In this document: positions 42,691 through 54,600 of the stretch, in pieces | Layout of the letters: every line of letters starts with the position of its first letter | Numbering within the stretch: the first letter of the stretch is position 1 | Assembly (NCBI GenBank): GCA_041916775.1 | Contig: JAYRYZ010000011.1 | Location: forward strand, 62,001 to 126,000 | Direction of reading: 5' to 3' | DNA: 64,000 nt | Source of the DNA: UBA2357 sp041916775 | GTDB lineage: Bacteria; Pseudomonadota; Gammaproteobacteria; Burkholderiales; Rhodocyclaceae | Notes under the pieces: generated by a model | The model's database searches: none | Seen by the model: only the letters and a program-made list of their open reading frames with translations | What the model was told of the DNA's origin: nothing | Translations under genes and position numbers: made by a program

Positions 42691-43331
42691 CGCGGCCCAT
42701 GACGCGTGTCGCGATCCAGGCGTTCTTCGAGCGCCTGCGCGACGCGAATCCCCACCCGACCACCGAACTCGAGTACGGTAATCCCTATCAGCTGCTGGTC
42801 GCCGTGGTCCTGTCCGCACAGGCCACGGATCGCAGTGTCAATCTCGCCACGCGCAAGCTGTTTGCGCTCGCGCCCGAGCCCGCGGCCATGCTCGCGCTCG
42901 GCGACGACGGGGTAGCCGAGTGCATCCGCACGATCGGCCTCTACCGCAACAAGGCACGTAACGTCGTTGCACTTTCGCGCCTGTTGCTGGAGCGCCACGG
43001 AGGCGTGGTGCCGCATGATCGCGCCGCACTCGAGGCGCTGCCCGGCGTCGGCCGCAAGACTGCCAATGTGGTGCTGAACACGGTGTTCGGCGACCCGGTG
43101 ATGGCGGTGGATACCCATATCTTCCGCCTCTCCAACCGCACCGGGCTCGCTCCCGGCAAGGATGTGCTCGCAGTCGAGCAGGCCCTGATGCGACGCGTGC
43201 CCAAGACCTTCCTCAAGGACGCCCACCATTGGCTGATCCTGCACGGCCGCTATGTATGCACCGCGCGCAAGCCGCGCTGCGCAAGCTGCTCGGTACGTGA
43301 GTTGTGCAGATTTCCCGACAAGACCGATTGA
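42687..43331 (+). CDS. nth: Endonuclease III
   Basis: A 214-residue DNA glycosylase/AP lyase that removes oxidised pyrimidines. Catalytic Lys124 is in the helix-hairpin-helix LPGVGRKTANV, Asp142 in AVDTHIFR, and the [4Fe-4S] cluster uses Cys191, 198, 201 and 207. It is coupled to rnfE by a four-base overlap, the same rsx-nth arrangement as in enterics. Confidence 0.97.
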   Translation: MTRPMTRVAIQAFFERLRDANPHPTTELEYGNPYQLLVAVVLSAQATDRSVNLATRKLFALAPEPAAMLALGDDGVAECIRTIGLYRNKARNVVALSRLLLERHGGVVPHDRAALEALPGVGRKTANVVLNTVFGDPVMAVDTHIFRLSNRTGLAPGKDVLAVEQALMRRVPKTFLKDAHHWLILHGRYVCTARKPRCASCSVRELCRFPDKTD

Positions 43332-43339
43332 GACCCCTC

Positions 43340-43765
43340 ATGTTCGACCCGACCCGAGATCAGGTACGCCAGTTCTTCATCGACGCATGGCGCAAGCGCT
43401 GCGGAGGCGAAGTCCTGACCCCGCTGGAGACGATCGCCGCCGATCTGGTCGGCGAGCATCCGGAATACCACGCGCTGCTCGAGGATCCGGACGCGGTGGC
43501 GCGGGAGTTCGCACCGGAGGATGGTGGCGTCAATCCCTTCCTGCATCTGTCGCTGCATCTTGCGATCGAGGAGCAGCTCTCTATCGACCAACCACCTGGT
43601 ATCAAGGCGGCCTTTGCGCGCTGTCAGCTGCGCCGTGGAAACCGTCATGACGCGCTGCACGATGTGCTCGACTGTCTCGGGGAAACCATCTTCAACGCCC
43701 AGCGAAATCGCTCCGCTCCGGACGGTGCTGCGTATCTGCAGTGCATCCGCCGCAAGGCGGGCTGA
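43340..43765 (+). CDS. DUF1841 family protein
   Basis: A 141-residue soluble protein of the DUF1841 family (MFDPTRDQVRQFF start, HPEYHALLEDPD, NPFLHLSLHLAIEEQLSIDQPPGI, then HDALHDVLDCLGE). Several conserved histidines in LHLSLHLAIEEQ and RHDALHDV could bind metal, but the function is unknown. It starts eight bases after nth and is probably the last gene of the rnf-nth transcript. Confidence 0.9.
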   Translation: MFDPTRDQVRQFFIDAWRKRCGGEVLTPLETIAADLVGEHPEYHALLEDPDAVAREFAPEDGGVNPFLHLSLHLAIEEQLSIDQPPGIKAAFARCQLRRGNRHDALHDVLDCLGETIFNAQRNRSAPDGAAYLQCIRRKAG

Positions 43766-43868
43766 ACGCTTGGACGCACGCGCCTTAGCGGTCGCTTGGG
43801 TGTTGCCCTCCCCGCTGGCGGCATTTCCGGGTTAGCATCCTGCGCATGACAAACGGTGGAGGCTGCTC

Positions 43869-44456
43869 ATGGAAACCTTGATCATCATCGCGGTCGTGGT
43901 CGTCATCGCGATCTACGCCATCTCGATCTACAACGGCCTTGTCGCCCTGCGCAACCAGGTACGTAACGGCTTCTCGCAGATCGACGTGCAACTGCAACGC
44001 CGCTACGATCTGATTCCCAATCTGGTCGAGGCCGCAAAGGGCTACATGAAACACGAGCGCGAGACGCTCGAGGCTGTGATCGCCGCGCGCAATGCGGCCC
44101 AGACTGCAGCGCAGCGCGCGAGCGCCAACCCCACGGATGGCAACGCGATGCACGCGCTGATCGGCGCCGAATCCGCGCTGGGTGGCATGCTCACGAAGTT
44201 CTTCGCGCTTGCCGAGGCCTATCCCGACCTCAAGGCGAGCGAGAACATGGCGCAATTGCAGGAAGAACTCGCCAGCACCGAGAACCGTATCGCCTTCGCC
44301 CGGCAGGCGTATAACGATGCGGTGACGCTTTACAACATCAAGCGCGAGTCTTTCCCGGTCGTGTTGGTGGCAAACAACTTCGGTTTCAAGGAGGCCGAAC
44401 AATGGATGCTGCCGGATGCCGCTGCACGCGAATCGGTCAAGGTCAGCTTCGGCTGA
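43869..44456 (+). CDS. lemA: LemA family membrane protein
   Basis: A 195-residue protein with one N-terminal helix (3-21) and a long alpha-helical domain (NQVRNGFSQIDVQLQRRYDLIPNLVEAAKGY). LemA proteins are membrane-anchored, of unknown role, and often sit beside proteases or TPM-domain genes. It is 18 bases before the M48 protease gene, suggesting a functional pair. Confidence 0.93.
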   Translation: METLIIIAVVVVIAIYAISIYNGLVALRNQVRNGFSQIDVQLQRRYDLIPNLVEAAKGYMKHERETLEAVIAARNAAQTAAQRASANPTDGNAMHALIGAESALGGMLTKFFALAEAYPDLKASENMAQLQEELASTENRIAFARQAYNDAVTLYNIKRESFPVVLVANNFGFKEAEQWMLPDAAARESVKVSFG

Positions 44457-44474
44457 TCCTCAGTCTCGCGCCGA

Positions 44475-46316
<1,842 letters not shown>

Positions 46317-46329
46317 GCATCATCTGCGG

Positions 46330-46671
46330 TCAGCGCTTGAGGTAGAGCCCCGGCTGAGACGCAAAATAGGCAGCCAGATCACGCATGTCGGCCCGGGTCA
46401 GGGCCTCGACCTGCGGGGCCATGATCGGGTTCTTGCGGTTTCCCAGCTTGTAGTCGAGCAAAGCGCGGTAAAGATACTGCTCATGCTGTCCGCCGATGTT
46501 CGGGAACACCGGGGCGATGCTGGTACCGGTTTCGCCATGGCACGCGGCGCAGGCAGCGGCGATGGACTTGCCGCGTAAAGGGTCGCCGGCATGTGCGGCC
46601 GTGCCGGCAAACGCGAACACCCCCGCGCCAAGCAGTGTCAGTGTCAATCTCGTGATGCCGCGTCCGTTCAT
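46330..46671 (-). CDS. Class I cytochrome c, exported (second of two)
   Basis: A 113-residue monohaem cytochrome with a signal peptide (about 1-28), haem site CAACH at 41-45 and a likely axial Met in NPIMAPQ. It is periplasmic and resembles the small c4/c5-like electron carriers. Its ATG overlaps the stop of the preceding cytochrome in ATGA, so the two are made together, perhaps as a pair. The terminal partner is not visible here. Confidence 0.92.
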   Translation of the reverse strand: MNGRGITRLTLTLLGAGVFAFAGTAAHAGDPLRGKSIAAACAACHGETGTSIAPVFPNIGGQHEQYLYRALLDYKLGNRKNPIMAPQVEALTRADMRDLAAYFASQPGLYLKR

Positions 46672-47000
46672 TTCGCCCCCCCAGCCGATGCGCCGTAATA
46701 GGCAGCGAGATCGGCCATGTCCTGTTCGGAGAGGCTCTCCGCGATGGCCCGCATGCTGGGATGGTTGCGCTCGCCCGTCTTGTAAGCGGTCAAGGCCTGG
46801 ACGATGTACTCGGGATGCTGCCCTCCGAGCTTGGGAACCGGATAGACCTCCGGATAGGCGGTCTTGTAACCGGGAATGCCGTGACAGCCGATGCACATCG
46901 AGAGCTTGTCCCGTGCGGCATCGACATTACCTTCGAGCGCAAACGCGCCCGCCGAGGTCGCGGCGATGCACGCCGCGATGAGCACATGTCGTCCCTGCAT
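46668..47000 (-). CDS. Class I cytochrome c, exported (first of two)
   Basis: A 110-residue monohaem cytochrome with signal peptide (about 1-21), haem site CIGCH at 36-40 and a likely axial Met in HPSMRAI. AGGAG lies six bases before the ATG. It is similar in layout to the next cytochrome (GGQHPEYIVQAL versus GGQHEQYLYRAL), so the pair probably arose by tandem duplication. Divergent from the moxR gene. Confidence 0.93.
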   Translation of the reverse strand: MQGRHVLIAACIAATSAGAFALEGNVDAARDKLSMCIGCHGIPGYKTAYPEVYPVPKLGGQHPEYIVQALTAYKTGERNHPSMRAIAESLSEQDMADLAAYYGASAGGAK

Positions 47001-47150
47001 GGGGTCTCCTCTCGTTGGAATTATGTTTTGCGGCTGAAACGACGAAAAAATTCTACGTCGTGCCCGCTGCCGATGGCAATGCATTTCTTCTGCGTCCGGC
47101 CGGCACCGCCGAATCTTGCCATCCCTGGCTCCGCAGCCGTCCACGCGTCC

Positions 47151-47156
47151 TATAAT
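47151..47156 (+). promoter_or_regulatory. -10 box of the moxR-VWA unit
   Basis: A perfect TATAAT 28 bases before the moxR ATG. No good -35 box lies at the normal distance. Confidence 0.4.
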
Positions 47157-47183
47157 CTGGCGCTGAGGACGACTGGAGTCGAG

Positions 47184-48041
47184 ATGAGCCCCACCATGAT
47201 GAAATTCGAAGGCACCGAGCAGTACGTCGCCACGCCCGACCTGATGCTCGCGGTGAACGCCGCGATACGTCTGCAACGCCCGTTGCTGATCAAGGGCGAG
47301 CCCGGCACCGGCAAGACCATGCTCGCCGAAGAGGTGGCGGCGGCGCTGGGGCTGGACTTGATGCAGTGGCACATCAAGTCCACCACCAAGGCTCAGCAGG
47401 GTCTGTACGAGTACGACGCGGTTTCGCGCCTGCGCGACTCCCAGCTCGGCGACGACCGCGTGCGCGACATCGCCAACTACATCGTCAAGGGCGTGCTGTG
47501 GCGCGCCTTCGAGTCGGAACGCCCGACCGTGGTGCTGATCGACGAGATCGACAAGGCGGACATCGAATTCCCCAACGATCTCCTGCGCGAACTCGACCGC
47601 ATGGAGTTCCATGTGTACGAGACGCGCCAGACGGTGGTCGCACGCCAGCGCCCGATCGTGATCATCACCTCCAACAACGAGAAGGAGCTGCCCGACGCCT
47701 TCCTGCGGCGCTGTTTCTTCCACTACATCCGCTTTCCCGATCGCGAAACGATGCAGCGCATCGTCGATGTGCACTTCCCCGCGATCAAGCCGACGCTGCT
47801 GCGTGAGGCGATGGAGGTGTTCTTCGGCCTGCGCGAGGTCGCCGGCCTGAAGAAGAAGCCCTCCACCTCGGAGCTGATCGACTGGCTGAAGCTGCTCGTG
47901 GCCGAGGACATCCCGCCCGAGGCGCTGAAGTCCGCCGACAACAAGGTGGTGGTGCCGCCGCTTGCCGGGGCCCTGTTGAAGAACGAGCAGGACATGCACC
48001 TCTTCGAGCGCCTCGTGTTCATGGCGCGCAACAACCGCTGA
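47184..48041 (+). CDS. MoxR-type AAA+ ATPase
   Basis: A 285-residue AAA+ ATPase of the MoxR group. Walker A GEPGTGKT is at 38-45, Walker B VVLIDEIDKAD, sensor 1 ITSNNEKELPDAFLRR. MoxR ATPases work with VWA proteins as chaperones that mature or activate an enzyme complex, but the client is not evident here. The next gene, 13 bases on, encodes the VWA partner. Confidence 0.94.
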   Translation: MSPTMMKFEGTEQYVATPDLMLAVNAAIRLQRPLLIKGEPGTGKTMLAEEVAAALGLDLMQWHIKSTTKAQQGLYEYDAVSRLRDSQLGDDRVRDIANYIVKGVLWRAFESERPTVVLIDEIDKADIEFPNDLLRELDRMEFHVYETRQTVVARQRPIVIITSNNEKELPDAFLRRCFFHYIRFPDRETMQRIVDVHFPAIKPTLLREAMEVFFGLREVAGLKKKPSTSELIDWLKLLVAEDIPPEALKSADNKVVVPPLAGALLKNEQDMHLFERLVFMARNNR

Positions 48042-48054
48042 GCGGCCCGCGGCG

Positions 48055-49233
48055 ATGCTGATCGACTTCTTCCTGCATCTGCGCAGCCGCAAGGTAGCGG
48101 TCTCGGTCACGGAGTTCCTGACCTTGTTGGAAGGCCTGAAGAGCGGCGTGTGCGGACACTCGATCGACGACTTCCACACCTTCTCGCGCCTGTGTCTGGT
48201 CAAGGACGAGAGCGGCTTCGACCGCTTCGACGTGGCCTTCGGCGAGTACTTCCGCAACGTGACGCAGATTCCGGGGCTGGAGGCCGAAATCCCCGAGGAA
48301 TGGCTGAAGGCGATGATGCGCCGTCATCTCAGCCCGGAGGACAAGGCGAAGATCGAGAAGCTGGGCTGGGACAAGCTCATGGAAGAGTTGGCCAAACGCC
48401 TCGCCGAGCAGAAGGGGCGCCACGAGGGCGGCTCGAAGTGGATAGGCAGTGGCGGCAGCTCGCCCTTCGGCAACAACGGCTACCACCCCGAGGGCATCCG
48501 CGTCGGCGGGGAGTCCGCCGGCAACCGCACTGCCGTCAAGGTATGGGAGCGGCGCGAATTCCGCAACCTGGACGACCAGGTCGAGCTCGGCACACGCAAC
48601 ATCAAGGTGGCCCTGCGCCGCCTGCGCCGCTTCGCGCGTGAAGGAGCTGCAGACGAGCTGGATCTGGATGGCACCATCGCAGCGACCGCGCGCAACGCCG
48701 GCTGGCTGGACCTGATGATGCGGCCGGAGCGTCACAACGCGGTGAAGGTGCTGCTTTTCCTGGACGTGGGCGGTTCCATGGATGACCACATCCGCCTCTG
48801 CGAGGAGTTGTTCTCGGCGTGCCGCGCCGAGTTCAAGCATCTCGAACACTACTACTTCCACAACTGCGTGTACGAGACGGTGTGGCGCGACTCGACCCGC
48901 CGGCACAGCGAGCGCATCCCCCTGCCCGACCTCATGCATCGTTACGGGCCGGACTACAAGCTCATCTTCGTCGGCGACGCGACCATGAGCCCGTACGAGA
49001 TCCTGCATCCGCACGGCTCCATCGAGCACATGAACAAGGAGCCGGGGGCCGCATGGCTGCGCCGCATGCTCGACGCCTGGCCGTCGGCGGTGTGGCTCAA
49101 CCCGGAGCCCGAGCGCCTGTGGGAGTATCGCCAGTCGATCGCGCTGATCCGCCAACTCGTCGGGGATCGCATGTTCCCGACCACGCTGGCGGGCCTGGAC
49201 GGTGCGATCCGCAGCCTTTCACGCAAGCACTGA
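48055..49233 (+). CDS. VWA-domain protein (CoxE-like), MoxR partner
   Basis: A 392-residue protein with a helical N-terminus and a C-terminal VWA domain. The MIDAS-type motif reads DVGGSMD at 237-243, with Gly where the classic motif has the first Ser. Pairing with MoxR suggests a metal-dependent adaptor for a client complex. The N-terminal part contains a Gly/Ser/Asn-rich link near 120-155. Both proteins are cytoplasmic. Confidence 0.9.
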   Translation: MLIDFFLHLRSRKVAVSVTEFLTLLEGLKSGVCGHSIDDFHTFSRLCLVKDESGFDRFDVAFGEYFRNVTQIPGLEAEIPEEWLKAMMRRHLSPEDKAKIEKLGWDKLMEELAKRLAEQKGRHEGGSKWIGSGGSSPFGNNGYHPEGIRVGGESAGNRTAVKVWERREFRNLDDQVELGTRNIKVALRRLRRFAREGAADELDLDGTIAATARNAGWLDLMMRPERHNAVKVLLFLDVGGSMDDHIRLCEELFSACRAEFKHLEHYYFHNCVYETVWRDSTRRHSERIPLPDLMHRYGPDYKLIFVGDATMSPYEILHPHGSIEHMNKEPGAAWLRRMLDAWPSAVWLNPEPERLWEYRQSIALIRQLVGDRMFPTTLAGLDGAIRSLSRKH

Positions 49234-49250
49234 ATCGATGAGGCGATCAC

Positions 49251-49766
49251 TCATTCGGTGAAGGGCAGCGGCTGCATTCCGAAGCCCTCGTCCATGTCGC
49301 GGATCTGAGCCAGCAGCGTATCGAGATCGGCCTGCAGCCGGGAGAGATCTTCCGGCTTCAACAGGCGCAAGGCCTCCGGAAGAACGCCGCGTGCCGGCGA
49401 GGGCGCCGCGGCAAGCAACTCCGTTCCCTTGTCAGTGAGAAACAGGCGCACCACGCGTTGATCTGTGGAGTTCCGCTCCTTGCGCAGGATGCCCCCCGTC
49501 TCGAGCTTGTCGATCATGTTCGAGGCGGTCGATTGATGCAGCGCCATCAGGTTCGCAAGCTCTCCGACGCGCAAACCGGGCTTTTCGCTCAGCTCCTGCA
49601 TGGCCCAGAGCTGCGCCCCGGTCACGCCGCTCTGGCGCTCTATCCATTGCGAGTGGCGTTGCGCAGTACGGATCACCACCCTAAAGCGCTGCAACACCGA
49701 CAATGGCGATGCGGAGGGGGAAACCTCGGAACCGCCCGAAGCCGAGGCGGACGCTTTGCGTGGCAT
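49251..49766 (-). CDS. MarR family transcription regulator
   Basis: A 171-residue winged-helix repressor with the typical LRVGELANLMALHQSTASNMIDKLETGGILRKERNSTDQR helix-turn-helix and wing region (spread over about residues 75-115). The first 30 residues are Ser/Ala-rich. I chose MPRKASAS at 49766 rather than an upstream ATG that adds ten residues. It is divergent from clcB, 187 bases away, which it might regulate. The ligand is unknown. Confidence 0.9.
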   Translation of the reverse strand: MPRKASASASGGSEVSPSASPLSVLQRFRVVIRTAQRHSQWIERQSGVTGAQLWAMQELSEKPGLRVGELANLMALHQSTASNMIDKLETGGILRKERNSTDQRVVRLFLTDKGTELLAAAPSPARGVLPEALRLLKPEDLSRLQADLDTLLAQIRDMDEGFGMQPLPFTE

Positions 49767-49953
49767 GAATGACACTCCTGATCGATAAAATGGCACAAAT
49801 GTTCATCCTGGGCACGACGCACCCCTGACGCTCGCGTATCGTATCGAAAAACGCGTGATCACGCGCGCCCACAGCACGCTCTGATGCGGTTCCGGACACG
49901 GTCTCCGTACCCATATCAGTCTTCACGCCCGGTAGACGGCCATACGGCGAAGC

Positions 49954-51624
49954 ATGCAGAACCAAGACGACAGCGCTCCGGCGCGCACCCTGGAGTTCGT
50001 TCGACGCGGCGGACGCCGCTATCTGCTGCCGTGGCTGTCGATTCATCGCTGGCGCCGGCGATTCCTGCTGGTGTTCGCGGCGCTCGTCGCCGGACTGCTC
50101 GCCATCCTGTTCGCGATCGGTGCCGAGCATGCGATCGACCTGCACGCCCGCATGATGGCCGTCTCGCCCTGGCTCACACTCCTGATCGCACCGGCAGGCT
50201 TCGCCGCAATGACCTGGATCGCGCGCCGCTTCGTTCCCGCCACGCAGGGTAGCGGCATACCGCAGGCAATCGCGGCGACGATGAGCGATGACCGTCGCGT
50301 GCGGCGCAAGCTGCTGTCTTTCAAGATCGCCGTGGCGAAGGTGGTGCTCACACTCGGCGGGCTCTTGTCGGGCGCGTCGATAGGACGCGAGGGGCCATCA
50401 GTGCAGATCGGCGCCTCGATCATGCACATGCTCGCCGGCCGGCGGAAGAACCGCAGCGTGTCTAGCCGCGACCTCATCATCGCTGGCAGCGGTGCGGGGG
50501 TGGCCGCTGCGTTCAACACACCGCTCGGCGGCATCATGTTCGCGATCGAGGAGATGTGCCGCTACCGCGCCTTCCAGGCCAACAGTGCAACGCTCACCGC
50601 GGTCATCTTCGCCGGCCTGACCTCGCTCGCAGTGCTCGGCAGTTACACCTACTTCGGCCGCGCCGCAGAGGGCATGGACTGGAGCCATAGTCTCTGGCCG
50701 ACGCTGATCTGCGGCATTGCTGGTGGGCTGCTCGGTGGGCTGTTCAGCCGTCTGCTGATCGCCTCCTCGCGCGGCCTGCCGGGGCGGGTGGGAGAACTCT
50801 CGGCAAACCGGCCCGTGCTGTTCGCGGCGTGCTGCGGACTCGGGACTGCGGTGATCGGTCTTGGCAGCGGCGGTTTGACCTACGGTACGGGCTACGGCGA
50901 GACCCGCGCAGCGCTGGAGGGCAGCGCCCTTCTGCCGGTATGGTTCCTGTTTGCGAAAATGCTGGTGATATGGCTTGCCTTCATGAGCCGCATACCGGGC
51001 GGCGTGTTTGCTCCGGCACTGGCAGTGGGTGCGGGCCTGGGTGCAAACATCGCGGCCTTCCTGCCGCCGGAGCAGGCCACCGCAGTGCTGACACTGGGCA
51101 TGGTGGCGTTCCTGTCGGGCATGACCCAGACGCCGATCACAGCCTTCGTGATCGTCATGGAGATGACCGCGAACCACCAGATGCTGATTCCGCTGATGGC
51201 GACCTCGGTGATCGCGCACGGGATTTCGCGCTCGGTGTGTCCGGTCTCGCTCTATCATGCCCTTGCGCAGACGACACTGCGAAAAGTGGTGGCGGAGGTG
51301 CGCGCTGCCAGCGTCACTAAGAGGACGCTCGGTACCGAGACCACCACTGCGCAAGGCGGTTCGACCGTCACCGCGTCAACGCCGGGCCAGCCGGATCACT
51401 TGCTTGCTGGAGTCGCACCGATTGGTGAAGGACACGCTGTGCCCGACGGCATTGTGGCACAGCCCGCAGCCGCCACTGCGGATGTGGGGGTGGCCAGCCC
51501 CGGCGCTGACGCAACTCGTCCGCCAGGAGACGCCTCCGCCACGTTACCGCCCGAGGATCGGATGTTGCCGGCCAGCGAGCGCCCGCCTTCGGGTCATGAA
51601 CCCGGCCCGATTCCGCGCGCCTGA
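49954..51624 (+). CDS. ClC-family chloride channel/transporter
   Basis: A 556-residue ClC protein with about 10-12 hydrophobic segments. Anion-filter motifs are GSGIPQ at 99-104, GREGPS at 144-149 (gating Glu146) and GGVFAPALAVGAG. There are no CBS domains, as in ClcB-type bacterial proteins. The last 100 or so residues are polar and Ala/Pro/Gly/Thr-rich, probably disordered and cytoplasmic. It would move Cl- (possibly with H+) for pH or acid response. Confidence 0.93.
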   Translation: MQNQDDSAPARTLEFVRRGGRRYLLPWLSIHRWRRRFLLVFAALVAGLLAILFAIGAEHAIDLHARMMAVSPWLTLLIAPAGFAAMTWIARRFVPATQGSGIPQAIAATMSDDRRVRRKLLSFKIAVAKVVLTLGGLLSGASIGREGPSVQIGASIMHMLAGRRKNRSVSSRDLIIAGSGAGVAAAFNTPLGGIMFAIEEMCRYRAFQANSATLTAVIFAGLTSLAVLGSYTYFGRAAEGMDWSHSLWPTLICGIAGGLLGGLFSRLLIASSRGLPGRVGELSANRPVLFAACCGLGTAVIGLGSGGLTYGTGYGETRAALEGSALLPVWFLFAKMLVIWLAFMSRIPGGVFAPALAVGAGLGANIAAFLPPEQATAVLTLGMVAFLSGMTQTPITAFVIVMEMTANHQMLIPLMATSVIAHGISRSVCPVSLYHALAQTTLRKVVAEVRAASVTKRTLGTETTTAQGGSTVTASTPGQPDHLLAGVAPIGEGHAVPDGIVAQPAAATADVGVASPGADATRPPGDASATLPPEDRMLPASERPPSGHEPGPIPRA

Positions 51625-51656
51625 GAAACTTCGGTCGCCGCCCCGCCGTAGCCTCT

Positions 51657-54600
51657 TCAGCGCAAGGTGAACAGGCTGCGCCGTCCCGCCCCCGGTGCAG
51701 CCGCGTCGCTTTCTCCATCGCCCTGCGTCTGCGCTGCATCACCGCCTGGCATCGGCGGGGTGCCGGCCCCCGCACCGAGCACGAAGATGCGCGACGCGTC
51801 GACCCCGCCCTGCTCCACCAGATAGTGCCGCACCACATCCGCACGGGCCTGCGCGAGCTGGGCGAGCGCATCCGGCGCGAGCCGGGTGTTCTCCAGCAGC
51901 ATGGCCTCCATCTCAGGCGCAGGCAGCGACTTCAGCATTCCGATCGCGTTGCGCGGGCGCTTGAAGTCGGCGTCGCCGTACACCTCTTCGAGCCAGCGGG
52001 TGCGCTCCGCCGGGTCTAACACCACGGTGTCCAGCGAGGGGGCTTCCTGGCCGCGTGCGAGGGTCGCCTTGAGCATCTGCGCCTTCATCTGGCGCTCGAT
52101 CTCGCGCCGCTTGAGCCCCTCGATATCGCTCGCCGGATCGGCTTGGCCGGTAATGTCGAGCTTGAGCGCGGGACGATCGACGAGCGCGCTGGCTAGCGCC
52201 GCGAGACGCTCCGTCGCGGCCTCGTCCAGGCTTGCGTCGCCGGCCGCGAAGTCGAGATAGGAGAGCTCCTCACCGCCGCCGAGCATGCTGCCGAGCAGCG
52301 CGAAGGGCGCGGTGATAGCCTTGCCGATGAGGTTGAACAAGGCTTGCGCGACGAGACCGCCGACGCTGAACTGCGGGTCGTCCAGCGTGCCGCTGATCGG
52401 CACCTGCAGGTCGATCTCGCCACGCCGGTTCTGCAGCAGCGACACCGCGAGCTGTACCGGCAGGTCGAGCGCATCCGGGCTCTCGACTTTCTCGCCGAAG
52501 GTGAGCTGGTCGAGGAAGACGCGGTTGGTCGCGACCAGGGTGCGGTCCTCGATCTTGTAGTGCAGGTCGGCCGACAGTTTGCCCTTCTGGATCCCGTAAC
52601 CCACGTACTTTCCCGAATAGGCCGAGACGGAGGTGAGCTCGAAGTCCTTGACCGAGGCGGCTACATCGAACTGGCGGTCCTGGTGGAAGGGGTTGAGGCG
52701 CCCACTGATCGACACGGTGGAGGCGCCCGGCGCGCGGCCGCGCAGTTCGAGGTCGGCGGCCGAATCCGCGTTGGTGGAGATCCCGGCGAGCGTGCCTTCC
52801 ATGCCCTGCAGATCAGCGTTGTAGTTCGGCTTGATGAAGCGGTCGCTGAAGGCAATGTTGCCGCCCTTGAGCACCACCCGTCCGATTGCAACCGGAGGCA
52901 GCGGTGACGGCTCGGCAACGGAGGGAGCCTCGGCCGCTACCTGCGCTGTCGCACCGACGCCATCCTTGGCGCTACCCAGGTCGCTGAGGTTGAGCCGCCC
53001 CTCCTCATTCAGCACGAGCCGGGTGAAGAAGTCCGACAGCGCGATTTCGTCGACCTTGACCGCGAGCGGCGCAAGGGTGACATCCGAACGGCGGATCTCC
53101 AGGCTCTGCCAGCGCGCGAGGTCGTCCGCATTGCGCCTGTCCACCAACGCAAAGTTGCTGACCCCGAGATCCCCCTGGAAGCGACCGCCCAGGCTGCCGT
53201 CGCGGGCGCTCTCCAGCACCACCCGGCCACGGGTGGAGAAGCGCCCGCGTGTCACCGTCACTGGCTGCGCCGGTAGCAGGGACTGCAGCGGCACTAGGTC
53301 GATGTCCTTGAGGTCGAGCTTCAAATCGCCCGTCAGTGGGCTGGGTACGGCGCTGCCGCCCACGGTCAGGCGTCCACGCTCGTTGATGCGCGCGTCGAGT
53401 TCGATCGCGAGCCTGTTGCCCGGGGTGCTCTTCCAGTCCTTCACCTTCAGGTTGATCCGGTTTGCTGCGAGCACAGCCGGCTTGTCACCCGAGCGATCCT
53501 CGAAACGCACCGCCCAGTCGTCGAGCTGCAGCAGTTCGACGCCGATCACCCAGCCTTCTTCCGCCGACGCCCGCGCCTCCTCCTTTCCCTTCGCTTGCGG
53601 TCTCTGCCCGGTCTTGGGCGGATTGGCGCCAGGCTTTGCACCGGTCGTGCCTGCCGTGCCCGCCTTGGCCGCGGGCTTGGCTGCCGGGGCAGTTTCAAGG
53701 AGATCGAGGAGGTCGATTCGCCCCTTCCGATCGCGCATTGCGGCGAGCGCCCCCTTGCTCGACACGACGCTCGCGATCGTGACCGTGCGCGCCTCGGGGC
53801 GCAGCGCGAGTGCGGTCAACCCCAGCGTGCCGATCTCGAGGGCGGGAGAGTCGCGTCCATCCAGTCCGAGCGCGAAGCCGGTCAGCGTCGCCCGCTCGAC
53901 ATCGAGCTCCACCTTGGGCGACGTCGTGCCGGTCTGGGCATCCGGCGCACCCTGATCGTCAATGCGGTATTGCAGTGCGATGTCCAGGCGACCATCGCGC
54001 AGCGCTCCCCCCGGCAAGAAGGGGCGGATGTAGTGACCGTACTTGGCAGGCTGAAGACCTTCGGCCTGCAGCTGACCAGCGAGCTTGAGGGGGGTAAGCA
54101 GCATCGCCTCGTCGAGCACCGTGATGCGTTCGCCGTGTTCGCTCGCGAGCGACAGCGCGAGCCGCATCGGCACACCCGGTGCATTGCCGACGTTCTCGAG
54201 CTGCAATGCAATCGCCTGAAGCTGCGAGCGGAAAGGCGTATCACCGCGGCGGTCCTCGAAGCGCAGGGTGCCGTTCTCGATGCGGAACTCGGCGAGCGCG
54301 AACTCGGGTGCAGCCTGCCCGGCCGTCTGCCCTTCTGGCGCAACGGAGGCGGGTGCCGGGCCGGTAGCTGAATCCGCGGTCTGCTCCGGTGCCTCGCCGG
54401 GCGTCGTCGCGCCTTGTTGCGCCGCCCCTCCATCCTGCGATCCCGGCAACAGGGCCTGCAGATTGAGCTTCCCGTCGGCGAGCAGCGCGAGGTCCACGAC
54501 CGGATCGACGATCGCCACCTTCTGCAGCCTGAACACCCCGGCAAGCGGCCGCACGTCGGCAAGCTCCAGCTCCAGTCGTTCGAGCGCAAGCACCGGTGCG

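Noticed and set aside
48772..48792. Loss-of-function in the VWA MIDAS motif (DVGGS instead of DxSxS)
   Set aside because: The Gly form seems usual for this CoxE-like family, so I do not treat it as a defect.
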